NCBI RefSeq assembly: GCF_003610535.1
Contig: NZ_RAPN01000006.1
Span: forward strand, 62,001-126,000
From: Mangrovibacterium diazotrophicum
GTDB taxonomy: Bacteria > Bacteroidota > Bacteroidia > Bacteroidales > Prolixibacteraceae
Direction: 5' to 3'
DNA: 64,000 nt
This document shows, piece after piece, positions 8,426 through 16,806 of this stretch. The first letter of the stretch is position 1, and each line of letters starts with the position of its first letter. Made by a program: the position numbers and the translations under genes. The notes under the pieces are model-generated. The model was given only the letters and a program-made list of their open reading frames with translations, had not been told where the DNA came from and searched no databases.

Positions 8426-8455
8426 CAAAGGTAAAATTTAAGTCCATAATTCAAT
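8426..8455 (-). promoter_or_regulatory. Promoter of the glycosyltransferase gene
   Basis: On the minus strand TACCTTTG (8433-8426) matches TAnnTTTG, with ATTG about 18 nt upstream. The predicted start of transcription is about 15 nt before the ATG at 8403. Confidence 0.6.
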
Positions 8456-8541
8456 CTAACGGTCATTGCCGGGGCTTCAAATCGCCTTCGACCAAAACCG
8501 GAGAATAACACTTTTTAAGAAATGCCTTTCTTTTTTTATGC

Positions 8542-8549
8542 TACATTTG
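8542..8549 (+). promoter_or_regulatory. Promoter -7 box of the membrane-protein gene at 8626
   Basis: TACATTTG matches TAnnTTTG; no clear -33 element. The leader would be about 70 nt. Confidence 0.45.
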
Positions 8550-8625
8550 CCGTGTAATTGGATTGTAACACGCAGGAAACAAAACCTTAACAGGTTTCGG
8601 TTTCTCCTGTTTCAAACACATAAAA

Positions 8626-9297
8626 ATGAACACATTGAAAAATATTACAAAGCTCGAATGGATCATGTTTGCCGTCGTTTTCGCCTTTTCAGGCTATGGA
8701 CTTTACCTGGCAAAAACTGATTTGGCAGCTTTTACCATCTTTACAGAGGAAGATGGGTTAGTCGAAAACCTCACTTCACTGTTCCTGCTTGCGGCCTCGA
8801 TGGTCTGTATTTACCGGGTTGTTGAGTTTCGGAAAGCGAAGAAACCCGCCCTGTGGATATTCACGGCGGTCATGATGGCAATCCTGTTCTTTTTCGCTGC
8901 CGGCGAAGAAATCAGTTGGGGCCAACGTATTTTCGGCATCCAGTCGAGCGAGTTCTTTTTGGAACACAACAAGCAAGCCGAAACCAACCTGCACAACCTG
9001 GTTGTGGGCACCACCAGCATCAATAAGCTGATCTTTTCGCAACTGCTGTTCGTTGTGTTGCTGGTTTATTTCCTGCTAATGGGCTGGCTGGTGAAAAAAG
9101 TTGCTTTTATTCGAAACCTCGAACTGAAGTTCAATGTTCCACTACCCCGTATCCAACACACCGTTGGCATGCTGCTGGTAGCTGGTTTAATTGCCTTGAT
9201 CAACCTGGCAAAACAGGCCGAACTACTCGAAATGTCGTTTGCTTTTATCTTCTTTATGATTTTTGTGAATCCGTCAAAAATCGAAGAAAAAGCCTGA
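8626..9297 (+). CDS. Conserved multi-pass membrane protein with GEEISWGQR motif
   Basis: A 223-residue protein with about six hydrophobic segments (around 11-27, 48-63, 76-93, 134-155, 178-196 and 203-215). The loop after the third segment reads FFAAGEEISWGQRIFG, a strikingly conserved-looking motif with two Glu, a Trp and a Gln-Arg pair; an acidic TEEDGLVEN stretch precedes the second segment. I have seen this combination in uncharacterised bacterial membrane proteins but know no function. It is monocistronic, with its own promoter box and a strong downstream terminator. The clustered polar residues in a membrane setting hint at an enzyme or transporter, which is only inference. Confidence 0.7.
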   Translation: MNTLKNITKLEWIMFAVVFAFSGYGLYLAKTDLAAFTIFTEEDGLVENLTSLFLLAASMVCIYRVVEFRKAKKPALWIFTAVMMAILFFFAAGEEISWGQRIFGIQSSEFFLEHNKQAETNLHNLVVGTTSINKLIFSQLLFVVLLVYFLLMGWLVKKVAFIRNLELKFNVPLPRIQHTVGMLLVAGLIALINLAKQAELLEMSFAFIFFMIFVNPSKIEEKA

Positions 9298-9316
9298 TCA
9301 TACCGAATTCAAATTG

Positions 9317-9356
9317 AACAAGCCGGTCTTCTGCAATTGCGAAAGACCGGCTTGTT
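9317..9356. terminator. Perfect 14-bp bidirectional terminator
   Basis: AACAAGCCGGTCTT (9317-9330) is exactly complementary to 9343-9356, with a 12-nt loop, and T-rich sequence follows. It separates the convergent genes ending at 9297 and 9400. Confidence 0.9.
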
Positions 9357-9399
9357 TATTTTCAGGCTGATGGGCAGAAGTTCCTATTCAACGACAAAA

Positions 9400-9948
9400 T
9401 CAGCGCTTATAATATTCTTTGTAAGCTTTCCGGATTTCAATGGCATCGATCAAACGCGGCTTTTGGGTCGGCTCAAACAAAACCACAAACCAGCCATTCG
9501 ATGCTTCGGATCGCGAATCCAGCAAAAGAGTTTCGTTTTCAAGTTCACATTTCAGATAGCGTGTTTTCAGGTGAATCGTTTTCACTTGCAGGCTGTCCAA
9601 AAACTCGGACGCCAGGTAGTCGTAATAGTTATTGTCGTCGGCAGCAATATAAAAATCCTCCTCTTGCTCCGTGCTGTTTCCCTTCATCTTGGCAATTTGC
9701 ACTGAATCGGGAAAAACGAATACCGCACAAGGCTCCGAAATTGTGCGGACATCCTTTTGCTCCGGCTCTGCAGTCGACAGAAAATTCTCCAGCTTGTGCG
9801 CTTTCTCGTAATCGGACTCTTCCTCCTCGGGTTGAGTCGCTTTCTCAATGATTTTATCCAGCACCACCTTCGGATCGGTTGATTGGTGCGATTGGCAGGC
9901 TAAGGCAATCATGGCCAACGCAGCAAGGGGCAGTAAAAGCTGTTTCAT
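9400..9948 (-). CDS. Small lipoprotein of unknown function
   Basis: A 182-residue protein with a lipoprotein signal: MKQLLLPLAALAMIALAC, with Cys18 as the lipid-attachment residue. The mature part starts with an acidic, Glu-rich linker (about 40-48, EEEESDYE) and ends in a basic tail (RKAYKEYYKR). No domain is recognised. Two internal Cys (about 74 and 134) might form a disulfide once exported. It would sit on the inner or outer membrane facing the periplasm. It has a convincing promoter about 90-120 bp upstream and appears to be a single-gene unit. Confidence 0.65.
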   Translation of the reverse strand: MKQLLLPLAALAMIALACQSHQSTDPKVVLDKIIEKATQPEEEESDYEKAHKLENFLSTAEPEQKDVRTISEPCAVFVFPDSVQIAKMKGNSTEQEEDFYIAADDNNYYDYLASEFLDSLQVKTIHLKTRYLKCELENETLLLDSRSEASNGWFVVLFEPTQKPRLIDAIEIRKAYKEYYKR

Positions 9949-10038
9949 GATGGTATCTTATAAAAAAGGTACCAATGCTGATGCACCAGTACCCTTATTT
10001 CTTAATCGTTGTTATTCGCTCTGTTACCAAATTAAACG

Positions 10039-10069
10039 AAAAATTAGCTCGACTATTATCTGCTGCAAA
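10039..10069 (-). promoter_or_regulatory. Promoter of the lipoprotein gene at 9948
   Basis: Minus strand TTTG (10069-10066), 19-nt spacer, then TAATTTTT (10046-10039), close to TTTG-N19-TAnnTTTG. The leader would be about 80 nt. Confidence 0.5.
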
Positions 10070-10088
10070 ATAAACAATGGCAGAAAAA

Positions 10089-11024
10089 TCAGACTTTATC
10101 CTTATACCATTCGTGTTTTCCGCCTTGTGCGTGATCCAAAGTCTTGTCCAGCAGAGTCGCAATCTCGTCCTCGGTCATCGGCTTAAAGTTACGCACAATC
10201 TCCAGATTATGGCGAAAATGCTCCAGATTATTCATTCCCGAAACCACGCTCGAAGTTGGCAAGGTCATCGCAAAACGAAGACACTCTTCAATTGTCGCGA
10301 TTCCCTCTTTTACGATAGCGCCCGAAGCCACCGACTTCATACCGATGATACCAATATTCCGTTCCACCAGCAAAGGAATAATCTCCTGCGAGAAGCTGGA
10401 ATAATGGTGGTCGAGTACATTAATCGGCATCTGTACCGTTTCCCATTCAAAGCCTTTTTCGATCATCGCGCGGTGAATTTCCGGGCGGCTGTGACCTGTA
10501 AAGCCGATGTGCCGAATCACGCCTTCATCGCGCTTCTTCACCACAAAATCGAGTACGCCGCTTGAATAGATTTTGTCCACTGAATCCATGCTTTCAATCT
10601 CATGAAACTGCCACAAATCGAGGTAATCGGTTTGTAAGCGACGAAGACTGGTTTCCAAATGTTCCTGTGCCGTTTTCGGATCACGCCCGTGGTGCTTGGT
10701 CATCAAGATCGCTTTGTTGCGGTAACCATCCAGCAGTGCTTTTCCCATCAACTCCTCGCTGCGGCCATTGTTGTAGTGCCAGGCATTATCCAGGAAGTTG
10801 ATCCCGTTGTCCAGTGCTTCCCGAATCAGCTTAATCGAATCCGATTCCGTGATAAAGCGATCGCCAATATGATACCCTCCCACTCCAAGCAACGACACAT
10901 CCATCCCGGTTTTACCCAGTTTGCGGTACGGAACACCATCCTTTGTAAACGATGTTGTCAGTCCGGTAACCGAGAGTGCAGCCATTGCGGCCGCTGTCTG
11001 TTTGATAAAATCGCGACGTTTCAT
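10089..11024 (-). CDS. Tat-exported aldo/keto reductase
   Basis: A 311-residue protein beginning MKRRDFIKQTAAAMAALS, a twin-arginine signal with RR at 3-4, which fixes the start at 11024; longer in-frame starts (11069, 11225) would bury it. The mature part has the aldo/keto reductase TIM-barrel pattern: FLDNAWHYNNGRSEELMG (Asp and Tyr of the tetrad), ILMTKHHG (Lys) and DLWQFHEI (His). It would be folded with NADPH in the cytoplasm and exported, reducing carbonyl substrates in the periplasm. Bacteroidota carry many such Tat-exported reductases; the substrate is unknown. It diverges from the DUF4395-like gene at 11200. Confidence 0.87.
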   Translation of the reverse strand: MKRRDFIKQTAAAMAALSVTGLTTSFTKDGVPYRKLGKTGMDVSLLGVGGYHIGDRFITESDSIKLIREALDNGINFLDNAWHYNNGRSEELMGKALLDGYRNKAILMTKHHGRDPKTAQEHLETSLRRLQTDYLDLWQFHEIESMDSVDKIYSSGVLDFVVKKRDEGVIRHIGFTGHSRPEIHRAMIEKGFEWETVQMPINVLDHHYSSFSQEIIPLLVERNIGIIGMKSVASGAIVKEGIATIEECLRFAMTLPTSSVVSGMNNLEHFRHNLEIVRNFKPMTEDEIATLLDKTLDHAQGGKHEWYKDKV

Positions 11025-11199
11025 AAGCTTTTTCTTTTCTGCAACAGGCCAATTATCTTTTTGGTTCATAACTGTTTGCAAAACCAAGCGACAGGAGTTC
11101 TCCTGTAAAAAAGAATTCAGCCCAAAAGCAACCTCAATTCCGAAATGGCGGTATACCCAACTTTGTGTTGTATCAAACGAAATAGAGAGGATAGTGATT

Positions 11200-11676
11200 A
11201 TGCAGAACCTATCGAAAGCCCGCATCTATAGGATCAAGTGCCAGGGATTTTCCGGCTACTCCGATGAGGACGTTTCTCAACTGGCCTTTGCCAACAAGTT
11301 TCCGGTAGTCATTTGTGCAACCCTTCTGGCCATTGGCGTAGCGCTGGCAAGTATCCCAATCTTGTCTTTTCTGCTGCTCGTATCCTTTTTGTCACTAATT
11401 CTCCCCTACAATCCGTTTGACTACCTCTATAACTTCGGCGTACGGAAGCTAATCAACAAGCCCTTCTTACCTCCGCGATCCAGGCAATTCAAGTTTGCCT
11501 GTACCCTGGCAACGCTGTGGATCAGCCTGCATATTTTTCTGTTTGCCATGGGATACACCACTGCCGGATACATTTCGGGCGGGCTGATGTTTTGCGTACC
11601 GTTCCTGGTAGCTACAATTGATTTATGCATTCCCTCGATGATTTACAACTACCTGTTTAATGTGAAAATTGAATGA
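11200..11676 (+). CDS. DUF4395-like integral membrane protein
   Basis: A 158-residue protein starting MQNLSKARIYRIKCQGFSGY. It has two hydrophobic hairpins, about residues 35-70 and 100-150. The spacing, an N-terminal phrase LAFANKFPVVI and the C-terminal phrase IPSMIYNYLFN agree with the DUF4395 family of small membrane proteins. A much longer frame continues upstream to 10921, but that part lies antisense to the reductase gene and the reductase Tat signal, so I take 11200 as the start. Function unknown; sometimes encoded beside redox or sulfur genes, which is compatible with the divergent reductase but not proof. Confidence 0.6.
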   Translation: MQNLSKARIYRIKCQGFSGYSDEDVSQLAFANKFPVVICATLLAIGVALASIPILSFLLLVSFLSLILPYNPFDYLYNFGVRKLINKPFLPPRSRQFKFACTLATLWISLHIFLFAMGYTTAGYISGGLMFCVPFLVATIDLCIPSMIYNYLFNVKIE

Positions 11677-11868
11677 CTCAGTTCTTCTTCCCCAAACACT
11701 TGTCCCTCAAAATAACAGATCCGAACAAAGATGAGGAGTTGCTAATTCTGAAAAAGAACTCGACAATCAAGTCGCAAAGCATTCTACATAAAGAATATTC
11801 AAGATTAACACAAAATATAACCGAAGGGGCGTCGAATTGCTGTAAATTCGCCAAGCAAATCCCGAATC

Positions 11869-12651
11869 ATGCCTCAAATCCACTTTAGCGATCCTCAGGA
11901 AAAACCAACTCAAGCAAAAATACGCCTGATCCGGGAAGGGAAAATACAAGAGTATTTCGTCCACCCCTGGGTCTACCTGCCTTTTATCTGGCTGACCTGG
12001 TTTTTGATATTTTCAATCGATCAGGACTGGAAATCAGCCCTATTAACAAGCGGCATTATAAGTATCGTCGTTATTCTTTTGCTTGCATCCATCATCTTTT
12101 TGAGCCAGGAAATCCTGGAACGCCGACGCTGGTTGCGACAACTGCAACACCCGCAGTTCGAATGCCTGCAAACAATGGGATTACAACTTCACCCTGACTT
12201 ATATTACACGGGAACTTACGACGGTTATTCATTTCGAATTCGGGGCTACGAGGAAACCATTGGTAAGCGGAAGAAACGCCTGGTTTTCAGTTGTAGCTCC
12301 TATTTTCATTTTCCTGAGCAGATTCAAAGTCCTGAAGAGCGAGATGCCATAAGGAAACAGCTGGCAGGTGAATACTCGATTGGTCGTATTTTTTTGGGAG
12401 CTGAACATTTGGTCTTTCAGCCAAGAAATCCTTTTTACGCCAATTGGGAGCAAGCGCTGCTATATTTGGTGAACCTGATGCGAGAAAATAAGCTAAGACC
12501 GATGGACTATGGCGATTGGTTTGCACGCTATGTTCAACCAGACCTGGACTGGCAGGAAAAAGACAAAAAAGAACGCACCGTTTATTTAATCAACCTGGGC
12601 AAATGGTTCAATGTATCCTACCTTAAACCAGAAAAGAAAACAGAACATTAA
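11869..12651 (+). CDS. Two-segment membrane protein of unknown function
   Basis: A 260-residue protein with a short soluble N-terminus, a membrane hairpin at about residues 35-85 (VYLPFIWLTWFLIFSI, then IISIVVILLLASIIFLSQEI) and a soluble C-terminal domain of about 170 residues. The C-terminal part is rich in aromatic and charged residues and shows no motif I can name. Both ends probably face the cytoplasm. The 192-bp gap before it holds only a weak overlapping frame that I do not regard as a gene. No neighbour suggests its role. Confidence 0.6.
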   Translation: MPQIHFSDPQEKPTQAKIRLIREGKIQEYFVHPWVYLPFIWLTWFLIFSIDQDWKSALLTSGIISIVVILLLASIIFLSQEILERRRWLRQLQHPQFECLQTMGLQLHPDLYYTGTYDGYSFRIRGYEETIGKRKKRLVFSCSSYFHFPEQIQSPEERDAIRKQLAGEYSIGRIFLGAEHLVFQPRNPFYANWEQALLYLVNLMRENKLRPMDYGDWFARYVQPDLDWQEKDKKERTVYLINLGKWFNVSYLKPEKKTEH

Positions 12652-12871
12652 CCTAAAAACGGAGAGCTTCGTTTCATCAATATTTTAAGCTACCACCGAG
12701 CAGACAAGAGCCAGAACTATTTGACTACCAATAACCCAATGATTTTCCCTCAACACACTTAGAAAATTGCCTTTACTTTACCGTCGAAGTAAAATAGACA
12801 TTCCTGTCTGATTATCCCGAAAAGCTTGCTATTTTAGGCTTCGATTTTTAACCAACCAACATTTTTTAACC

Positions 12872-14071
12872 ATGAGACAATTGACAATGACCGCGCTGTT
12901 ATTGGGCGTGATCCTTTTTTCGTGTACCACAAGCTGGCAAAGCAAGCTAAAGCCCGAGACGCTGGCCCTGGTGAACGAACAATTAAGCAAAGCAGGCGCC
13001 AACCAGGCCGAATTAACCAAAGCACTGGAGCAAGCACCCGATAGCCAACTGGAAGGTGTCGCCTTTTTGATTTCCTACATGCCTCAACGCGACCTGGATT
13101 CGCTGACTGGTGACTTCATCCTTGAAAATACCAAAGTAGCTTACGAGACGCGCGAGAAATACGCCTGGGCGAAAGCGCTACCCGATTCGGTTTTCCTGAA
13201 CGAAGTTTTGCCCTATGCCAGCTTGAACGAACGCCGCGATAACTGGCGCCAGGATTTCCTGAACCGCTTTTCGCCGCTGGTGGACAATTGTACCGACATT
13301 CGTGCTGCCATCGATTCGGTGAGCCGTAACATTGCCGATGTGCTGCAAACCGAGTACAACGTGAAACGACGCAAGGTTGACCAAAGTCCTTACGAATCGA
13401 TTGAGCAAGGAATGGCTACTTGTACCGGCTTGTCTATTCTGCTGGTTGATGCGCTTCGTTCGGTAGGTATTCCTGCCCGCGTTGCCGGCATCCCGAACTG
13501 GACAACCAAACGTGGTAACCACAACTGGGTTGAAGTAATGGTGGATGGCAAATGGTATTTCACCGAATACTACCCCGACCAATTGAATAAAGGGTGGTTT
13601 GTAGCTGATGCCGGAAAAGCCAACCCGAATGATCCCAACTACAGTATTTATGCCAGTTCGTTTAAACCGGCCGAAACCTGGTTCCGCCTGATCTGGGACA
13701 TGGATCTGCATTATGTGAACGCCGACAACGTGACCAAACGTTACATCGACGTGTATAACGAACAAATGCACGAATCTCAGCTTCCGGCCGACGAGCAGCT
13801 GCTGAACGTGGTACTCTTTAAAGATGAAAGCTGCACCCCTGACGGCAACAACCGCATTCCCACACGAGTTAGCTTGATGCAAGACGGCAAAGAAGTAGAC
13901 TTTGGCTTCTCTCCTTCGCCAACCGACGATATGAATAAATATTTGGTGTTTCGGGTGAAACGTAACCAGGATTACCAGCTTGCCTTTGCCAGTGAAAATG
14001 GTGAAGTGAAAACCACCAAAATCCAAACAAGCGGCGAGCCTGAAATGAACCAAGCCTTATACCTGAATTAA
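12872..14071 (+). CDS. Transglutaminase-like domain lipoprotein
   Basis: A 399-residue lipoprotein: signal MRQLTMTALLLGVILFSC with Cys18 lipidated. A helical region (about 25-150) precedes a transglutaminase-like core: MATCTGLSILLVDALRSVGIPARV carries the nucleophilic Cys of the family in a CTG context, and GNHNWVEVMVDGKWYF carries the His. The third residue is probably the Asp in EYYPDQ. The C-terminal 100 residues look like a beta-sandwich (IPTRVSLMQDGKEVDFGF). Such exported proteins act as peptidases or crosslinkers at the cell envelope; the substrate is unknown. The gene is monocistronic. Confidence 0.75.
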   Translation: MRQLTMTALLLGVILFSCTTSWQSKLKPETLALVNEQLSKAGANQAELTKALEQAPDSQLEGVAFLISYMPQRDLDSLTGDFILENTKVAYETREKYAWAKALPDSVFLNEVLPYASLNERRDNWRQDFLNRFSPLVDNCTDIRAAIDSVSRNIADVLQTEYNVKRRKVDQSPYESIEQGMATCTGLSILLVDALRSVGIPARVAGIPNWTTKRGNHNWVEVMVDGKWYFTEYYPDQLNKGWFVADAGKANPNDPNYSIYASSFKPAETWFRLIWDMDLHYVNADNVTKRYIDVYNEQMHESQLPADEQLLNVVLFKDESCTPDGNNRIPTRVSLMQDGKEVDFGFSPSPTDDMNKYLVFRVKRNQDYQLAFASENGEVKTTKIQTSGEPEMNQALYLN

Positions 14072-14107
14072 TCGGCTTACAAATAAGCGAAACATAAAAA
14101 GCGGAAG

Positions 14108-14315
14108 AGGCTGCCTAAAAGTCTGAAGAGTTTTTCCTAACTATCAAATTGTAAGTCCATTCAAGCTATTGCCCCTATATCCCCTGAAGGGGACTTTAAG
14201 CCGCCCCTTTAGGGGAGGTTTGCCCGCCTGACCGGACGGGCAGGGAGGGGTAAAATCAGCAGGAGCTTTCAATTTGTAAGTCTGAATTTCTCGTTGTCAC
14301 CTTTTTAGACAGCCT
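14108..14315. repeat. MITE-like element with AGGCTGYCTAAAAG terminal inverted repeats
   Basis: AGGCTGCCTAAAAG at 14108 is mirrored by CTTTTTAGACAGCCT at 14301-14315. The interior contains the module CCCCTGAAGGGGACTTTAAG, then CCCGCCTGACCGGACGGGCA, that recurs at about 28366-28445 and, shortened, at 29197 and 29658 inside elements with quite different ends. No open frame. It fills most of the gap between the convergent genes ending at 14071 and 14363. Confidence 0.7.
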
Positions 14316-14362
14316 TTTTCTGTTTAATGGCAGAGAGCAAAACGCAAAGGGCAGATTCAATC

Positions 14363-15064
14363 TTAAAACCGAAAGTTGACGCCCAGTTTCCAGTATTCGC
14401 GCTTAAAGCTGAGTACGCGTTCTGTAATCGTTAGATCGCCCATAAAGCGGTCGTAACGCAGCCCGCCAAAGCAAGCAAAGAGTCCCCAATGCTTGCAGGG
14501 AAAGTAAGCCAGCTCCGGCGCCAGTTCCAGGCTTAGCATTTCTCCTTTAGTATCGATACTCCAGCTTGTCCCCCTTGGAGAAATAATTTCATACATCCCA
14601 TCCTCAAACGGATAGTGCTCGGCCAGGTAGAAGCCCACGCCTTGCAACTTCGCTTTTCCGTAGCTTCCGGTAAAGCGGGGAACCAGGTAAAGGCGACTGA
14701 ATACCGGCAAATAATATTTACAGAAAACCCGCGGCAGCCAGTAAGTTCCTTCACCCCCAATGAGCTCTCCATACATAATATCATCTTCCAGTGTCCAGCT
14801 TGCTTTTTTGGTTATTTCATAATATCGTGCCAGGCCCACACCAACCGAAAAACGATCGGTTATAAAGCGCTCGGCATTCAATCCAAGGTTCCAATATTTG
14901 TCGTCAGTTGTGATGTCGGAGCCGGAAACCGACCGATCCGAGTTCGATTTGTAGTAGTTGCCCTCAACCGAGAGCATCCAGTCTTTACTTGTTGGTTGTG
15001 CCCAGGCATTGAAACCAATAACCAGCAACAAGCAGGTTTGCCAAAAACGTTTTTGGAGTAGCAT
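14363..15064 (-). CDS. Outer-membrane beta-barrel protein
   Basis: A 233-residue protein with a cleavable signal (LLVIGFNAWAQ, cut after about residue 22) and alternating hydrophobic/polar strands with frequent aromatic girdle residues, such as RFSVGVGLARYYEI. It ends in the canonical barrel signal with a C-terminal aromatic (YWKLGVNFRF). About eight to ten strands fit the length. Members of this porin-like class in the phylum are mostly uncharacterised. A central CKYYL and a YFPCKHWGLFACFGG segment hold Cys residues that might pair. No neighbour is functionally linked. Confidence 0.75.
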   Translation of the reverse strand: MLLQKRFWQTCLLLVIGFNAWAQPTSKDWMLSVEGNYYKSNSDRSVSGSDITTDDKYWNLGLNAERFITDRFSVGVGLARYYEITKKASWTLEDDIMYGELIGGEGTYWLPRVFCKYYLPVFSRLYLVPRFTGSYGKAKLQGVGFYLAEHYPFEDGMYEIISPRGTSWSIDTKGEMLSLELAPELAYFPCKHWGLFACFGGLRYDRFMGDLTITERVLSFKREYWKLGVNFRF

Positions 15065-15093
15065 AGGTGTTCGTTAGTTGTTTTGTTTGAAGT

Positions 15094-15116
15094 ACCGCGC
15101 GATACAATTGCGCTGC
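15094..15116. repeat. Short palindrome, family R2 copy 1
   Basis: ACCGCGCGATACAATTGCGC, one of four copies of a GCGATRCAATCGC-type palindrome found between the genes of 15-18.4 kb. Confidence 0.65.
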
Positions 15117-15142
15117 TTTGGCCGCATTAAATCGACCTTCTT

Positions 15143-15514
15143 TTATTTCTTTTCTTCCCGTAAGATTTTTTCCATTTTTCGGCCTTTCGCTAATTCATCA
15201 ACCAGTTTATCCAGGTACCGCACTTGCCTGGTTAACGGATATTCGATTTCTTCGATCCGATAACCGCAAATGACTCCCTGAATAAGCTCTGCATTCGGGT
15301 GCAAATGGGCTTGTTGAAAGAAGCTTTCAAAGGTCGCGTTCTCATCGATCAGCGCTTGTAGTTTCGCATCATCGAAACCGGTCAGCCAGCGAATCACTTC
15401 GTGCAGTTCTTCCTTGGTGCGTCCTTTACGCACGACCTTTGTCAGGTAGTGCGGGTAAACCGAGGCAAAGGTCATTTTGGCAATTCGTTCGTTGTGTTCA
15501 GCTGTAACTTTCAT
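15143..15514 (-). CDS. DUF2200 family protein
   Basis: A 123-residue cytoplasmic protein that fits the DUF2200 family over its whole length: an opening MTFASVYPHYLTKV segment, KGRTKEELHEVIRWLTGFDD, VICGYRIEEIEYPLTRQVRY, and LDKLVDELAKGRKMEKILR at the end. The family is widespread, short and helical, and has no established function. The gene lies between the HD hydrolase gene and the barrel gene on the same strand, about 48 bp after the HD gene, and could be cotranscribed with it. Confidence 0.88.
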   Translation of the reverse strand: MKVTAEHNERIAKMTFASVYPHYLTKVVRKGRTKEELHEVIRWLTGFDDAKLQALIDENATFESFFQQAHLHPNAELIQGVICGYRIEEIEYPLTRQVRYLDKLVDELAKGRKMEKILREEKK

Positions 15515-15562
15515 TCTTTTTCAGTTTTTTGGTCGACAAATCCGGTTGGATGATTCCGGCCA

Positions 15563-16099
15563 TTAGCCGATATACTTTTCGTAGTCCGAAATCTTGGCTT
15601 CCAGTCTTTTATTCAGGAACTCATTCTTGCGTTCCAAGGCCTCGTTGATTCGCTCTGCTTCCTGACGGTAGCTCCGCTTTTTCTCATTCGTCCAGTAAGC
15701 CGGTGGTTCCTGCAGATTGGTTATCCGGTCAGCCAGTTTTACAATGCCAACCTCTTTCTGCAGCCGGTTAATTCGTTCCAGGCTATCTTCCATCTGCTCC
15801 GCTTTCGACGACAGCTCCTTCTTTTTGGTTAAGGCCGAAACGCCCTGTGCCACCTCATCACCAAACTTCGCTTTTAGTTCGTCGAATTCAGTCGTAGTAT
15901 CTTCCAAGGTATCGTGCAACAGCGCTAACTGCACCGCCAACTCGACGTCAAAGTTTTGCTCTTCCTTATAGGCCAGCAACACTTCCATGGCCACATTCGA
16001 CAAATGAAGTAAGTAGTTGGAATCTGTTCCCGGCATTTTCTGATTCTTGTGCTTTTCTCCGGCAAATAGAATTGCCGCCTGGTATTTATCTTGTATCAT
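15563..16099 (-). CDS. Stand-alone HD-domain hydrolase (SpoT/MESH1-like)
   Basis: A 178-residue protein matching only the hydrolase half of RelA/SpoT enzymes: AGEKHKNQKMPGT near the start (the His of the HD site), LALLHDTLEDTTTEF with the HD doublet and ED pair, and IVKLADRITNLQEP as the last motif. There is no synthetase, TGS or ACT domain. The family's small members hydrolyse (p)ppGpp or NADPH at a Mn2+ site; that activity is likely but not certain. The C-terminal quarter is a charged helix (ERKNEFLNKRLEAK). It may share a transcript with the DUF2200 gene. Confidence 0.75.
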   Translation of the reverse strand: MIQDKYQAAILFAGEKHKNQKMPGTDSNYLLHLSNVAMEVLLAYKEEQNFDVELAVQLALLHDTLEDTTTEFDELKAKFGDEVAQGVSALTKKKELSSKAEQMEDSLERINRLQKEVGIVKLADRITNLQEPPAYWTNEKKRSYRQEAERINEALERKNEFLNKRLEAKISDYEKYIG

Positions 16100-16169
16100 A
16101 GTCGATTTATAATCCCGCTAAATTAATGTTCTTTCTTCTTTTGCAGCCAAGCCCGGTCATCGAATTTAT

Positions 16170-16321
16170 CTCTCCCCTGCCCCAAAGTAATCCGGCTTTG
16201 CCCGTTTCTTCCACTCTTCCCCTCTCTACCCATAGAGAGGGGCAATTGCGATTCATCGGAACGATTAATCGCGATGGGGTGAGTCAGCGAGCCAAACAAA
16301 GCGGGATTCACAAATCTGCTT
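16170..16321. repeat. Long palindromic repeat, family R1 copy 1
   Basis: A repeat of about 120 bp containing CCCCTCTCTA / TAGAGAGGGG and CGATTCATCGGAACGATTAA, with other copies at 17635, 19073 and 20281. Its right tail (TCACAAATCTGC) runs into the neighbouring minus-strand gene and supplies that gene's stop codon and last codons. Confidence 0.8.
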
Positions 16322-16727
16322 TGGCCGGAGCTGGTAGTTCATAACGTACCACCGATCCAACAATCATGTCGTGAATGGCTTTGCCTTTTTTGTTACTCAT
16401 AACAGTGACTAATGAAATCCACCCTAAGGCTATTTTTACGATATAGCGGATCAGTGCCAGCGGGAAAAATATATTTCGTTGCTGATCGTTTTGTCGCTTT
16501 ACCCGGATACCGAAAAGCAAATGTCCCAAAGTTCCACCGCAAGCGCTGGTGAGAATCGGGTCATACAGAAACATGCCAACAAAGACAATCCCCCGCACAT
16601 AACCGGGAACGTTGTTAAAACTTTCAAGCAGATAGGTAGCACCTATAATCAGTATTAGTAGGACAATACTGTCGCTGACGACTGCTTTTACCCGGAGCGA
16701 TACTCCGGGATAATTATACTCTTCCAT
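16308..16727 (-). CDS. RDD family membrane protein
   Basis: A 139-residue inner-membrane protein of the RDD family: YPGVSLRVKAVVSDSIVLL carries the Arg and Asp of the first segment, and the family's FGIRVKRQND and GKAIHDMIVGSVV phrases follow. Three hydrophobic segments are visible. Larger RDD proteins have been linked to ion exchange or osmoadaptation, but small ones are unassigned. The last residues (KADL) and stop codon are encoded by the tail of an R1 repeat, so the natural C-terminus may have been replaced by repeat sequence. Confidence 0.8.
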   Translation of the reverse strand: MEEYNYPGVSLRVKAVVSDSIVLLILIIGATYLLESFNNVPGYVRGIVFVGMFLYDPILTSACGGTLGHLLFGIRVKRQNDQQRNIFFPLALIRYIVKIALGWISLVTVMSNKKGKAIHDMIVGSVVRYELPAPAKADL

Positions 16728-16763
16728 ACTTGTATTATTAAATCAGTATTTACTTACAATGCT

Positions 16764-16788
16764 GCCGCGCGATTGTATCGCATGGTAA
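16764..16788. repeat. Short palindrome, family R2 copy 2 (inverted)
   Basis: CCGCGCGATTGTATCGCATG; read on the other strand it matches the copy at 17579, so these two copies flank the BI-1 gene in inverted orientation. Confidence 0.65.
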
Positions 16789-16806
16789 CAGAGTTTCGCT
16801 TCGTTT

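Noticed and set aside
10921-11199. In-frame upstream extension of the DUF4395-like protein
   Set aside because: It runs antisense through the Tat signal of the reductase gene and its residues do not resemble the family; the ATG at 11200 gives a normal N-terminus.
11673-11888. 71-codon plus-strand frame between the DUF4395-like gene and the gene at 11869
   Set aside because: Overlaps both neighbours, no recognisable domain or start context, and reads like AT-rich intergenic sequence.
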